A stretch of DNA of 64,000 nucleotides from Puccinellia tenuiflora (lineage: Eukaryota; Streptophyta; Magnoliopsida; Poales; Poaceae), in the NCBI GenBank assembly GCA_012064385.1, contig QRDG01001725.1, positions 744,001 through 808,000 of the forward strand, written 5' to 3'. The notes under the pieces were generated by a model, which made no database searches, was not told the DNA's origin, and worked only from the letters and a program-made list of their open reading frames with translations. Positions 12,201-22,576 of the stretch are shown here, in pieces (position 1 is the stretch's first letter; every line of letters starts with the position of its first letter). The translations under genes and the position numbers were made by a program.

Positions 12201-12911
12201 AGGGGGAGCCGGCCGGAGAGGAACGGAGGCGGTGCTGGGAGGCAGGAGGAGGCAGGGCAAGGGAGAGGTGACCGGAGGAGAGGAGCACGCGGGGAGCAAG
12301 CACGGGAGGCGACGGGGAGCAGGAGAGGGGAGTGGCCGGGCCGGAGGAGCTGGGGCGGCGGGGCTCGCCAACGGCCGAAGGTGGAGCAGGTGGGGATCGA
12401 GCGGGTCGGGAGGATGGAGGAGAAAGACGCGTGCGGGTGCGGGGAAGAAGGGTGAAGATAAGGTGAGGGAAAAAAAAAAAGAAGAGAAAAGACCTAAAGA
12501 AAGGGTTAGGGGCCTGAAAAGAAAGAATAAGGTCCTGATTGCAAGGTGGAGGGACCCGATTGTGAAAAACTGAAAAGGGAGGAGGGTGGCTGCAAGGCTC
12601 AAGGGGGTAGGAGGAAAACTGCCAGGGGGAAACCCTAGGGTTTGGAGGTTAGGTGGGCTTGGGCCGGTTTGGGCTACTTTCTCGCGTCTCAAAACATTTT
12701 CTTTTACAAAACAATTTTGACAATTAATTTTTGAAAACGGAGACGACTGTCTCGATAAAACTTTTCCGGCAAATTTAGCAAAAGTAAAATAGGGTTTAAT
12801 AAAAATATTTTTTGTTGCCAAAAACATGCGATGCGATGATGCTGATGTCATGATGATGCAAAAAGGAAAAACAAACAAAATCAAATTTGGGGAAAACCCC
12901 GGGACATTACA
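9272..12911 (-). mobile_element. 3.6-kb solo LTR
   Basis: It starts TGTAACGCCCC and ends GACATTACA, with a perfect TSD TCTAA (9267-9271 and 12912-12916). The reverse complement also begins TG and ends CA, so orientation is not settled by the ends. Minus is preferred because the GC-rich leader-like part then sits in the later half of the AT-rich start. No internal domain, primer site or second LTR is present, so it is a solo LTR left by unequal recombination. The long GC-rich frames at 11272-12500 on both strands are compositional and not genes. Confidence 0.85.
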
Positions 12912-13913
12912 TCTAAGCAAAATAAAAGCTAAAAGCGGGAGCTTACTAGAAAACAGACAGTAGCTAAGAATACTCAAAAAGATATAAGCGAAGCAAAGGA
13001 GTATTCTAATGAAAAAGCGGAGTCTGTCTCTCTCCCACACAAATAAAGCTAGGATCCAACAAAGATATGACTAGCAAACAAACAAAACTGAAAGTAAAAA
13101 GACGCTCCAAGCATAGCACATAATATGTAAAATGATAAAAACGAAGTTCAACGAAGACGACCTTATGATAGTCGATGAAGATGAGGGGATGCCTTGGGCA
13201 TCCCCAAGCTTTGACTCTTGATGGTTCTTGATATTCAGAGGGGGTGCCATGGGGGCATCCCCAAGCTTGAGCTCTTATCCATCCTCGATTTCTTCATATT
13301 CCTCTCCTTTGGAACTTACAAACTCTCTTCACACAAAACTTCTCATAATTTGATTAGAGGGTTAGTGCTCATAAATTAAAATGCACATGTGTTCAACTCA
13401 TGACAAATTGCAAACAACTTCATTGGGCATTAGCTACTGTTTACTAAGCCTCAATGTGGCACTCTACCCCTAGAGTATCACATATGACGATGGTAAAGAG
13501 ACAAATGCAAAATAAAAGCAGAATCTGTCAAAATCTGAACAGTCTGTAAAGATCGAATTTTTCGAGGCACTTATGCAGCTAAAATCAAAAAACTTAAATC
13601 TAACGAAAGATAGATAAAAGTATCAGTCTTGCTGTCAAAAATTTTCAGAAAAATATAAAATACTTATGATTTTAGGATTTTTGTGCAACAGGCGCACATA
13701 ATCTGTTTTTGGACAACAACACAATACCTCGTACTTTCAATGCATTAGAGGCTAAACTTGGCACAAAAAACCAAAAGAAAAAGATAAAATGAAGTTGCTA
13801 CAGAGGTAATAACTTCATGACTCAAGAAAAGCAAAAAGCAAACTGGAAATAAAATATGGGTTACCTCCCAACAAGCGCTTTTCTTTAACGCCTTTTAGCT
13901 AGGCTTAATGATT
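12912..13913. other. 3-prime non-coding interior of the minus-strand element
   Basis: AT-rich sequence downstream (on the minus strand) of the unknown ORF. It holds two extra copies of the polypurine-like motif GCATCCCCAAGCTT (plus strand) about 57 bp apart, near 13198 and 13255. No domain is seen. Confidence 0.6.
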
Positions 13914-15158
13914 TCAATGATGCTCTAATAAGAATAAGAGTTGACAAAAGAGAGCATCAAAAAATAAATACCAAACATATTTAAGCCTAACCCACTTCCT
14001 ATGCATAGGCATCTTGTACAAAAATAATTCATTGAAGCATAAAGCTAGTAGCATAGGAAGACAAAGCAAGTGCAACTTCAAAACTTGCAACAAAAAGAGA
14101 GGTGTCTTAGTAACATGAGAACTCCAACAACCATATTTTCCTCTCTCATAATAATTTTCAGTAACATCATGAACAAACTCAACAATATATCTATCACTTA
14201 AAACGGGCTTTTCATGATCTACAAGCACATAATTTCGGTCCATCTCAAAAATAGTGGGATCAAACCCACTTTCAATAGAATTATAATGTTTATCATCAAG
14301 TAAGATAGGACCATCGTCAAGAGCATTATCATATAAACTTTCTAAGCACAACTCTTCATTAACATGTATCTCAATGGTAGGAACAAATAAATGATTATCA
14401 TAGGATCTATCAATATAGCACGGATTATCATATATAACAAGATCATTTTTATCAAAAAGGGATGTTTCAAACGAATCAATAGGATCATATCATTCAATCT
14501 CCTTTGGTGAGCAAGGAGGAAAATCAAATAATGTATGAGTTAGAGAGTTACTCTCATTAGAAGGTAGGCATGGGTAGCTAATCCATTTTTCCTCCTTTTG
14601 TTCGTCACTCTCCTCCTCTTTTTCATCCAATGGGCTTACAATTTCAGAAATTTCTTCTTCCATAGGCTCCTGGATGGCATTAGTCTCTTCTTCTAGGGGA
14701 GATAAACCCTTAAGATATTCAGTAATGTAAGCATTATCATCTTTGTAATTATCCATGAAATATCTAAGTATAGCAAAGCTTTCAGTTTTATAAGGACCAT
14801 CATCAACATTTTCAAGCAAAGAAGCAATTTCATAAGCACCCTTCCAAGCAACAAATTCTTCAATTTGTTCCACATCATAAAAATCATAGTTTCCCTTAGC
14901 ATAAGATGATAAGGTTTCATTAGCATTGCAAGCACATTGGAAAGGAAGGTGTTCAAAATTCAAGCAGCATGAAGATTCATCACAACAATTAGATATGTCA
15001 TATTTAAAGCACAAGTCTCTAGCATAATTGTTCAGTTGATTTATTATTTTCCATAAGTGTATCCCTTTTTGAGACAAGCGGTATTCCTTATAATATTCTT
15101 TTTGTTCCTTTGTGAACCCACCTTGCCAATAAGATCTAGTTTCAAAGAAGTTAACCAT
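13914..15158 (-). pseudogene. Unknown 415-codon retroelement ORF with one stop
   Basis: I do not recognise this protein. From the ATG at 15158-15156 (second ATG after the primer site, the first opening a short upstream frame) one frame runs to the TGA at 13914-13916, broken only by a TGA at 14490-14492. The N-terminal half has a Cys-rich patch (CCDESSCCLNFEHLPFQCAC), then an acidic Glu/Asp-rich tract ending PLDEKEEESDEQKEEKW. The last 80 residues are hydrophobic with likely membrane segments (HLLCLPMLLALCF and YVWYLFFDALFCQLLFLL). Upstream of the ATG the same frame stays open through another hydrophobic stretch, so the true start may be earlier or non-ATG. It is the only long frame in an element lacking gag and pol. 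A nearly intact frame in such an element suggests past selection or recent descent from an intact copy. Confidence 0.6.
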
Positions 15159-15334
15159 TGAGAACAAGTAAATAACTAAGCATACTAACAAAATGAAAAT
15201 AAAGACTACACTAATTTTTTTGGGTTTTAAAATTTTGCAACAAGAAAATAAACTAAACGAGAAATAAAGCAAGCAAGACAAAAACAAAGTAAAGAGATTG
15301 AGAGTACGAGACTCCCCTTGCTGTAGCTCCAAAG

Positions 15335-15352
15335 TCCCCGGCAACAGCGCCA
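15335..15352 (-). other. Primer-binding site of the minus-strand element
   Basis: The minus strand reads TGGCGCTGTTGCCGGGGA ten bases after the LTR end. This is the motif usual in Triticeae Gypsy elements of this type, and it fixes the direction of the element. Confidence 0.75.
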
Positions 15353-15362
15353 GAAAAGAGCT

Positions 15363-16957
15363 TGCTGCTGTATTAAAATAAGTTGGGTGGTGCCCCAAGC
15401 GAAGGCGGAATTGCAGCTAGTAGCAGTTTTCCCTCGTTTAACGAACCGAGGTTTATCGAACCAGTAGGACTTTGAAATCAACAACGAGGTGAATGTTGAA
15501 GATCTCTGGCACTTGACCTTCAACAGATGTGGACCTGCACACACTCAACCAAAATACTTTGCCCCCAACGGCGGAAAGGTTGTCAATCTTTCCGGTCTCG
15601 CAGAAAACAAAGCAGTTAATTGTATGATGAAATAGATGAAATATGAAAAGTTACCAAAGGAGTAATGATGATTAAAATCAAGTAAATGAGGTTGTAAACA
15701 ATGTAAAAAGATGGACCGGGGGCCATGGGTTCACTAGTGGAGTCTCTCAAGTAAATAAAATATGCATGTGATGGGCGAACGAATTACAGCTAGACAATTG
15801 ACAAGATCATGACACAAACCCAATTTAGCTATGACAAAAAGGACATGATAATATTTATGGAGGCATCACGACAAGGAAGAAAGACCGTTGAGTCTAACTG
15901 CGTCTTTGTCTAAAAAGTCCACCATGGGATCGCTATCCAGCCTGTCACCCAACGGTATTAAGTTGCAAGCAATAGACAATTGCATTAAGTAAAGTGCATG
16001 AAGTAAGCAATACTAATATCAAAAGAGACATTAACACCGTTGTTTTGCCCTTAGTAGAAACAACACACCCTCGCCCTTAGACGTTTCTGTCACTCGTGCC
16101 CAGGAACAAAAGGGGGCATGAACCCACTATCTAGCATAAATACCCTCTCTTGGAGATACACACAATCACTTGGCCAAAGTAACTACGCACATCGGAGAGC
16201 ATGCAAGAACATAAATTACTCATATAAGAATCATGCACAATCTGAACATAACTTCATAATCCATCGGATCCCAGCAAACACATCACATAGCATTACAATA
16301 ATCGATCTTGATCATATTAGGCAGCTCACAAGATTATAAGACATGAAGCACAAGAGAGAGATACTACCAACTAGCTACTGGCATGGACCCGTAGTCCAAG
16401 GTGAGACTACTCACAAATCATCCCGGAGGAAGGCATGACGATGAAGAGCCCTCCGGATCTATCTCCCCTCCGGCAGAGTGCCAGGATCAGCTTTAGATTG
16501 GACCACAAACTAGGGTTTTCGGTGACGACGCGTCGGGGTCGAGTTTCTGGAAAATAATGGCCGCCTCGGCGTTTTTAGGGTAAAAGGCAATTTATAGGCA
16601 TCAGAGGGCGTCGAGGCGAGGTCCCACGGGCAGGGGCGGGCCCCACCCGTGGGTGACCCCTAGGCGGGGGGTGCCTCTACCCTGTGGGCCTCCCCTCCGG
16701 CTCTCCTTCGGACTGGTACTTCGTCGTGGCAAATAAAAATTCCCCGTAAATTTTTGTCCAATTCCGAGAATATTTCCAGAAGTAAATTTCTAAAACAAAA
16801 AAGACAGCAAAAATAGGGAACTGGCACTTGGCATCTTGTCAATAGGTTAGTCCGACAAAATGCATAAAAATGATATAAATGACAGTAAAAACATGTGACA
16901 ATATCACAAAACTAGCATGGATCACTCAAAAATTATAGATATGTTTAAGACGTATCA
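15363..16957 (-). repeat. 5-prime LTR of the minus-strand element
   Basis: It mirrors 6148-7745. A TATAAATTG box lies near 16590-16598 on the minus strand. The right edge abuts the TSD GGCCG, after which Copia gag sequence resumes. Confidence 0.92.
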
Positions 16958-19900
16958 GGCCGCAACATGGATCGCCAGATCGCTGCCTTCAAGCCGCCGA
17001 GCGTCGGTGCTGCCTACACCGCGACCAACAGCGGGACTACTACCTCCTACCAGATTGATCCAAGCTGGTATGCTGACACCGCCGCGACGGACCACATCAC
17101 CAACGACCTCAACAAGCTTACTGTGAGGGATCAGTACCATGGCAAGGACCATGTCCAAACTGCCAATGGCACATGTATGCGCATTACACATATTGGTCAA
17201 TCTACAAGTCCTACATCCTCCAATTCACTACACCTCAAAACTATTCTACATGTTCCATCAGTTACACGTAACCTACTCTCTGTCAAAAAGTTTGCACATG
17301 ACAATAATGTATTCTTTGAGTTTCACCCGTGGTATTTTCTTATTAAGGATCGGGCTTCGTGAAGGTCTCTATAATCTCACCTTCGAGTCCGTGAAACAAG
17401 TCTTCAGCAGTATCCGGGTGTCACATGATCAGTGGCATTCGCGTCTCGGTCACCCCGCTACCCCTATAGTTCAGAATGTCTTACATCGCCATGAGCTTCC
17501 ATTTGTGTCAGTCAATAATGCTGTAGTGTGTGATGCCTGTCAGCAGGGCAAAAGTCATCAGTTACCGTTTCCTGTATCGAGTGGTGTTGCTACTGCACCT
17601 CTAGAGATTATTTATTCTGATGTTTGGGGTCCTGCTCAAACCTCATCTTTATCGATGCCTACAATCGTTTTACGTGGTTTTATCTTCTTAAGTATAAATC
17701 TGATGTGTTCCAAATTTTTCTTCAATTTCAACAGCATGTTGAGCGCTTACTGAATCGCAAAATTATTCATGTCCAAAGTGACTGGGGGTGGCGAGTATCT
17801 TAAGTTGAACAAATTCTTTTCTGATATTGGTATCTCTCATCGTGTTTCATGTCCACATACGCATCAACAAAATGGTACTGCTGAACGCAAACATCGTCAT
17901 ATTGTAGAGACTGGCTTAAATCTTTTAGCACATGCCTCGGCTCCTTTTCGCTTTTGGAGTGATGCTTTCTCAACTGCTTGTTTCCTCATTAATCGTCTCC
18001 CTACACGTGTCATTAAAATGCAAACTCCTCTTGAACGCCTTCTAGGTGAAACACCTGACTACACCTTTTTTAAGGTATTTGGGTGTGCCTGTTGGCCACA
18101 TCTACGTCCCTACAATAATCGTAAACTTAAGTTTCGCTCTAAACAGTGCGTATTCCTTGGTTAGAGCTCCATACACAAAGGCTATAAATGCCTTCATATA
18201 CCCACCAATAGAGTCTACATATCCCGTGACGTTGTGTTTGATGAGACGGTTTTTCCCTTCTCTCGAGTTGCGTCTACTTCGACACCACCAACGTCGTCTA
18301 CCCCTCCTTTACACTCTGACCAATTTGCTGATGCCGCATATTCTCCTTTGTTGTTTGCTAACCATGGTGCAGGACACGGACGCGGCGCACGTCTGGAGCT
18401 ACTTGATGCTGCACCCCCTATTGGTCACGCTGATCTCCAGCCGGGTAACGTCGATCACCCGCCTGGCGTGCATGATCCCCATGCATCTGGGGCCTCCGGA
18501 GCTGGCCCATTCTCGCCGTCACGCACTGCCAGTTCTGCCTCGCCTGGTGAGTCACCGAGCAGCCCGCCAACGCCCTACTCAGCCGCCCGCTCGCTGTCGC
18601 TCGGTGCGGCGGCCAACTCCGCGTCACCTACTACCGCTGGGCCAACCTCCGCGGCCACATCTTCCGCGTCGTCTGCCCCTACCGCTGGGCTGACCGCGTC
18701 GCCGCCTGCATCAGCCTCGTCCACAGCAGCGCCCCCGCCTGCGGATATTGTTGCTACTGCTCCACGACTCGGCCCACTTACTAGGCTGCAGCGTGGTGTT
18801 CGCCAGCCCAAGAACTGCACCGACGGTACAGTCGCATGGAGCGTTACTCGTACTGATGATCCTACGTTACTGCATACAAAACCTCGTGACTACCGAGCAA
18901 CTCTTTCCTCTCCACACTGACGTACTGCAATGGAGACTGAATTCACTGCTCATCAAAATAATCAGACATGGCGTCTAGTTCCCCCCCGTTCCGGTGTGAA
19001 TGTTATTGATTGCAAATGGGTTTTCAAGATTAAAAAGAAGGTTGATGGCTCTATTGAGAGATACAAAGCACGACTTGTTGCCAAGGGGTTTAAACAACGG
19101 TATGGCTTGGACTATGAGGATACTTCAGCCCCGTTGTTAAACCTACTACTATTCACATGTTACTGTCCATGGCTCTCTCTCATGGTTGGCACCTTCGCCA
19201 GCTGGATATACAGAATGCATTCTTACATGGTGTTCTCGAGGAGGAAGTGCTTATGCGCCAGCCTCCTGGCTTCGAGGATCCTACTTGCTCTGGTCACCTA
19301 TGTCGTCTTGATAAGGCCCTCTACGGACTGAAACAAGCGCCTCGTGCCTGGCATGCTCGCTTGAGTTCTGTCCTTGGTGATCTTGGTTTTACACCGTCTA
19401 CTACTGATACGTCCTTGTTTATTCTACGTCGGCCATACACTACCATTTACCTCCTTGTCTATGTGGATGACATCATTGTGGTGAGCTCCTCCTCGACAAC
19501 TACTGATCGTCTGGTTCATCAGCTCGGTAATACTTTTTCTCTCAAGGATCTTGGTCCTCTACATTACTTTCTTGGTATTGAGATTCATACTTTGGGTCGT
19601 GATCTTCTGATGAGCCAGTGCAAATGTGCGATCGAGCTGCTGCAGCGTGCTGGGATGACCAAGTGTGCTCTGGTTTCTACTCCTATGGCATCCTCTGATA
19701 AGCTTTCAACCACTAATGGTACACTATTGTCTGTTGAGGATTCCACTCGCTATCGCAGTATTGTTGGTGGACTACAGTATCTTACTATGACACGACCTGA
19801 CTTGTCGTTTGTAGTGAATTAGGTGTGTCAATACCTACACACTCCCCGGTGTTCCCATTGGTCAGCCGTCAAGTGTATACTCCGTTATGTCAAAGCTACT

Positions 19901-20006
19901 CTATCTAACGGGCTGCTTCTTCGACCTTCTACTGGGGATCGTGGTCTTCTGTCTGCCTTTTCTGATGCTGACTGGGCTGGCAGCTCTGACGACAGACGAT
20001 CGACGA

Positions 20007-20031
20007 GGGGGGGGGGGGGGGGGGGGGGGGG
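20007..20031 (+). repeat. 25-base G homopolymer in RNase H coding sequence
   Basis: An uninterrupted run of 25 G follows the codons for DDRRSTR and leads into FAIFYGG without breaking the frame, giving eight glycines where Copia RNase H normally has one or two. It is either a repeat expansion or an assembly or consensus artefact. Confidence 0.9.
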
Positions 20032-20440
20032 ATTTGCTATCTTCTATGGTGGTAATCTTGTTACCTGGAGTGCTAGAAAAGATGCGACAATTTCTCGCTC
20101 TAGCACAGAGTCTGAGTACAAGGCTCTCGCTAATGCTACTGCTGAGTTGATTTGGGTACAGGCTTTACTTGGTGAACTTGGAGTATCTCAACGTCACCCA
20201 CCCATACTTTGGTGTGACAATATTGGAGCAACATTTCTTTCTGCCAACCCGGTGTTTCATGCTCGTACTAAACATATAGAGGTTGATTTTCATTTTGTCA
20301 GAGAACGGGTGGCTCAAAAGTTGCTTCAGATACGATTCATCTCCTCCAAGGATCAGCTCGCTGATATATTCACCAAACCCCTTCCGCTACCGCTGTTTAC
20401 TTTGTGTAAGCGCAATCTCAACGTTCATGGCACGGTTGAG

Positions 20441-20452
20441 ATTGAGGGAGGG
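20441..20452 (+). other. Polypurine tract of the Copia element
   Basis: ATTGAGGGAGGG lies directly before the 3-prime LTR and overlaps the end of the pol frame. Confidence 0.7.
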
Positions 20453-20576
20453 TGATAGACAATGTAATTTAGGTGTTGTACATACATACTTGTACCCTGT
20501 ATTTGTACCCATACATATAAAGAGAGGCCGGCCCTATTGGTGTCGTGCACTACCCTACCATACCCTAATTATCACA
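20453..20576 (+). repeat. 3-prime LTR of the Copia element
   Basis: A 124-bp copy of 4849-4972 with two differences, ending TTATCACA. LINE sequence resumes at once. Confidence 0.93.
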
Positions 20577-21139
20577 TGCTGGCCGTTACATATTAGGCAG
20601 TTATATTTTCTAGGGGAGAGTGATGAGTGTTGGTGATGGTAGAAGAACTGACTTCTGGGGGATGCTTGGTGTGGTTCTATTTCTTTGAAAGATAAATTTT
20701 ATGGTCTGTTTGATATCTGTAATGATCAGGTGATCTTTGTAGCTGTAATGGCTGAAAGGATTTGGAGACTGAATTTCACACGTTGGCTCTGATGTGAATA
20801 TGCAAGCGCAAATGAGAGATCTTTAGAACATGCTAATGGATGTTGTTCTTAATGATTATGTGGATAGACCTACGGGGAATGGTACACAAATGGGAGATTT
20901 ACTGTTAAATACATGTATAATCTTATCAAAGAATGGGGGTGGATATGTCCTTCAGACACTTACGGAAAGCTAACTAGCTAAGATCCCTTTAAAGCCTGGT
21001 TGTAACTCTGACATGATGCTATTGCAACAAAAGACAATATGGTAAAAAGGAAATGGGTTGGCAACACAAAATATCAATTATATAACAAGGATGAGACTAT
21101 TATTCACTTATTTATTTTTGCATGTGATGCTATTAAGTA
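20577..21139 (+). pseudogene. LINE reverse transcriptase fragment, part 3
   Basis: This continues 4080-4848. GDGRRTDFWGDAW near 20632-20672 and LKDKFYGLFDIC (about 20685-20722) match the C-terminal region of plant LINE proteins, followed by the zinc-binding part ending ETIIHLFIFACDAIK (about 21090-21136). A Stowaway element interrupts it at 21140. Confidence 0.8.
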
Positions 21140-21278
21140 CTCCCTATGTATCAAAATATAAGACGTTTTAGCATTTCTCTTTCCATCCGTATGTAGATTT
21201 GAACCTTGCACTAAAACATGTCCAGATACGAATGGAAAGAGAAATGCTAAAACATTTTATATTTTGATACGGAGGGAG
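21140..21278. mobile_element. Stowaway MITE
   Basis: The element runs from CTCCCTATGTATCAAAATAT to its inverted partner ending ACGGAGGGAG, is 139 bp long, and has TA on both sides (21138-21139 and 21279-21280). The termini match the grass Stowaway consensus CTCCCTCCGT. It interrupts the LINE cysteine/histidine region. Confidence 0.93.
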
Positions 21279-21600
21279 TATGTTTGGAGTGTGGTTGGGA
21301 CTGCTATTGGAGCAGGAAATATACCCGTCTCTTTCCTACAATACTTCTGGTGTATTCCCCAATACTTGAAGGCCAGCAGAAACGTGCAGATTACTGGCCC
21401 GGCAGCTATCTGTTAGGTTATCTGGAAGTTGAGGAATAGAACTTGTATTGAAAGAAAGTATTTATATGATATATTGGGCAGGCCTTCATCCGGAGCAGGA
21501 GCAAAGACACATTCGACCTGGTGTGACTGCTTTGCAGATGGTGATGCTTCTACTTCTACGAGACGTGCGCTGATCTTTAGATGCCGTGTAACAAGATTTT
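21279..21600 (+). pseudogene. LINE reverse transcriptase fragment, part 4
   Basis: After the MITE the LINE protein continues as VVGTAIGAGNIPVSFLQYFW (about 21290-21350), then an IWKLRNRTCIERKYLYDIL segment typical of the end of plant LINE ORF2. The end near 21600 is approximate; no poly-A tail is obvious. Confidence 0.75.
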
Positions 21601-21763
21601 CTTGAAAACATCACGTATTTGGTGTAGTTGTCATATTATAGATATAAAGAAGCAATTTCATGAGATTGAAATCAATGAAGATTCTGTAAGAGAATACAAA
21701 ATAGTACTACACAAAATGTTTTCCTTTGGACTATGGTTTTCGGTCTTGCAAATAAACGAGGTG

Positions 21764-21769
21764 TATATA
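21764..21769 (+). promoter_or_regulatory. Possible TATA box of the RING-H2 gene
   Basis: TATATA in GAGGTGTATATAGTTTC, about 200 bp before the chosen start codon and just beyond the LINE remains. It is the only clear TATA-like site in the right range. Confidence 0.35.
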
Positions 21770-21964
21770 GTTTCTTAAATTCTTGTGCAATTAGTTTTGG
21801 TCAAAGAACCTCTATGTGCTCCTAAGAACATGTTACGTGCTCTGATGTTCGACTTAAGAAAAAGGCTACGGCTGTTTAGAACCCCCTCTCGCGGTCTCGC
21901 CTTTCGACACGACCAATCAACCAGAGAGCGCGTCGCGCACACGGCCGGCGCCGGCGCCGGAAAC

Positions 21965-22576
21965 ATGGTCAAGGCGGCACACGCGAGACGCCTGGCAACG
22001 TCGCGCGACGACCCTTCGGCCACCCCGACGTCGGGTCGGTCCCAGTTCGACCTCTCGTCGGGGGCGGCCACCGCCGTGGTGTTCCTCTCCATCGTGCTCT
22101 GCTTCATCCTGCTCTGCACCTACTGCCGCTGCGCTCGGCAGCGCGCCATGGCGGGCACGCGCGGCGGCCGCGCCACGCGCCATGGTTTCCCGAGCGTGCT
22201 GCTCCTCCGCCCCGCCGATGGCGCGGCGCTCCCCGTGGTGCGCTACGCCGGCGCCAAGAAGGGGCAGCAGCCCGAGGGGGATTGCCCCGTCTGCCTCGAG
22301 GCCTTCGTCGATGACGACGGCGTCAAGGTCGTCCCGGAGTGCGGCCACGTCTTCCACGCCCCCTGCATCGACCGGTGGCTCGACGAGCGCAACTCCTGTC
22401 CCGTCTGCCGGTGTGCCGTTGTCTGCTACTATGCCGACCGCGCAGACCGGGATGTCGGCGGCGACGGTGACGACCAGGAGGTCGTCCTGGAACGCGTGGT
22501 TGCCATGATCGAAGCAATAAGAGAAGAGGAGGCCGCCGCGAGGCTCGCGCCGGCGACTGCGAGGGCCGGTGGGTGA
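21965..22576 (+). CDS. RING-H2 finger protein, ATL type (E3 ubiquitin ligase)
   Basis: A 203-residue single-exon protein. One membrane segment (VVFLSIVLCFILLCTYC, about residues 39-55) precedes a RING-H2 domain with all eight metal ligands: CPVC...ECGHVFHAPCIDRWL...CPVC, spacing C-x2-C-x15-C-x-H-x2-H-x2-C-x10-C-x2-C. The PC-x3-W arrangement is that of the ATL family, which are membrane-anchored ubiquitin ligases recruiting an E2 enzyme. The usual GLD motif between membrane segment and RING is not evident. The ATG at 21965 is chosen because it has a strong context (AAACATGG) and gives the compact ATL layout; the frame stays open upstream to 21785, which would add 60 atypical residues. High GC and an intronless structure fit grass ATL genes. 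The substrate is unknown. It stands alone among transposons, so expression is uncertain. Confidence 0.88.
   Translation: MVKAAHARRLATSRDDPSATPTSGRSQFDLSSGAATAVVFLSIVLCFILLCTYCRCARQRAMAGTRGGRATRHGFPSVLLLRPADGAALPVVRYAGAKKGQQPEGDCPVCLEAFVDDDGVKVVPECGHVFHAPCIDRWLDERNSCPVCRCAVVCYYADRADRDVGGDGDDQEVVLERVVAMIEAIREEEAAARLAPATARAGG

Larger units (their letters stand above)
6148..16957 (-). mobile_element. Non-autonomous LTR retrotransposon with one unknown ORF
   Basis: A perfect 5-bp TSD (GGCCG at 6143-6147 and 16958-16962) flanks LTRs of 1598 bp (6148-7745) and 1595 bp (15363-16957). On the minus strand the LTR starts TGATACGTCT and ends ...AGCAGCA. A primer-binding site follows the right LTR and a polypurine tract precedes the left one, so the element is read right to left. 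The interior, without the nested solo LTR, is about 4 kb. It shows no protease, reverse transcriptase or integrase, only a 415-codon ORF. LTR ends and primer site resemble Triticeae Gypsy groups such as Sabrina and WHAM; the family name is tentative. In the first 230 bp the two LTRs differ at about six positions, mostly transitions. Confidence 0.92.
16958..20455 (+). pseudogene. Copia pol (protease, integrase, RT, RNase H), decayed
   Basis: The frame resumes after the nested element. Protease: WYADTAATDHIT near 17068-17105 (catalytic Asp in DTA). Integrase: zinc-binding WHSRLGHP...CDACQQGKSH (about 17432-17560), then SDVWGP, DWGGEYL and QQNGTAERKHRH (17785-17905), giving the D, D and E residues. 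Reverse transcriptase: WVFKIKKK (about 19020), QLDIQNAFLHG (about 19200-19235) and YVDDI near 19460-19474. RNase H: SDADWAGSSDDRRST (about 19955-20005) and ADIFTKPLP (about 20360-20390). Damage visible: frameshifts near 17355, 17650, 17785 and 19120; stops at 18162 (TAG), 18918 (TGA) and 19820 (TAG where glutamine is expected). A run of 25 G lies in the RNase H part. It cannot encode a working polyprotein. Confidence 0.9.
4849..20576 (+). mobile_element. Copia LTR retrotransposon, complete but decayed
   Basis: The element has 124-bp LTRs (4849-4972 and 20453-20576) differing at two positions by eye, and a near-perfect 5-bp TSD (TGTTG at 4844-4848, TGCTG at 20577-20581). It also has a primer-binding site directly after the 5-prime LTR, gag with a zinc knuckle, and pol in the Copia order protease, integrase, reverse transcriptase, RNase H. 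Without the nested insertion at 6148-16957 it would be about 4.9 kb. It interrupts a LINE. Several stops and frameshifts make it non-autonomous. The very short LTR is notable; I do not assign a named family. Confidence 0.93.

Noticed and set aside
11272..13040. Long overlapping open frames (up to 424 codons) on both strands
   Set aside because: They lie in the GC-rich part of a solo LTR, are low-complexity Pro/Arg/Gly sequence and are open on several frames at once, so composition explains them.
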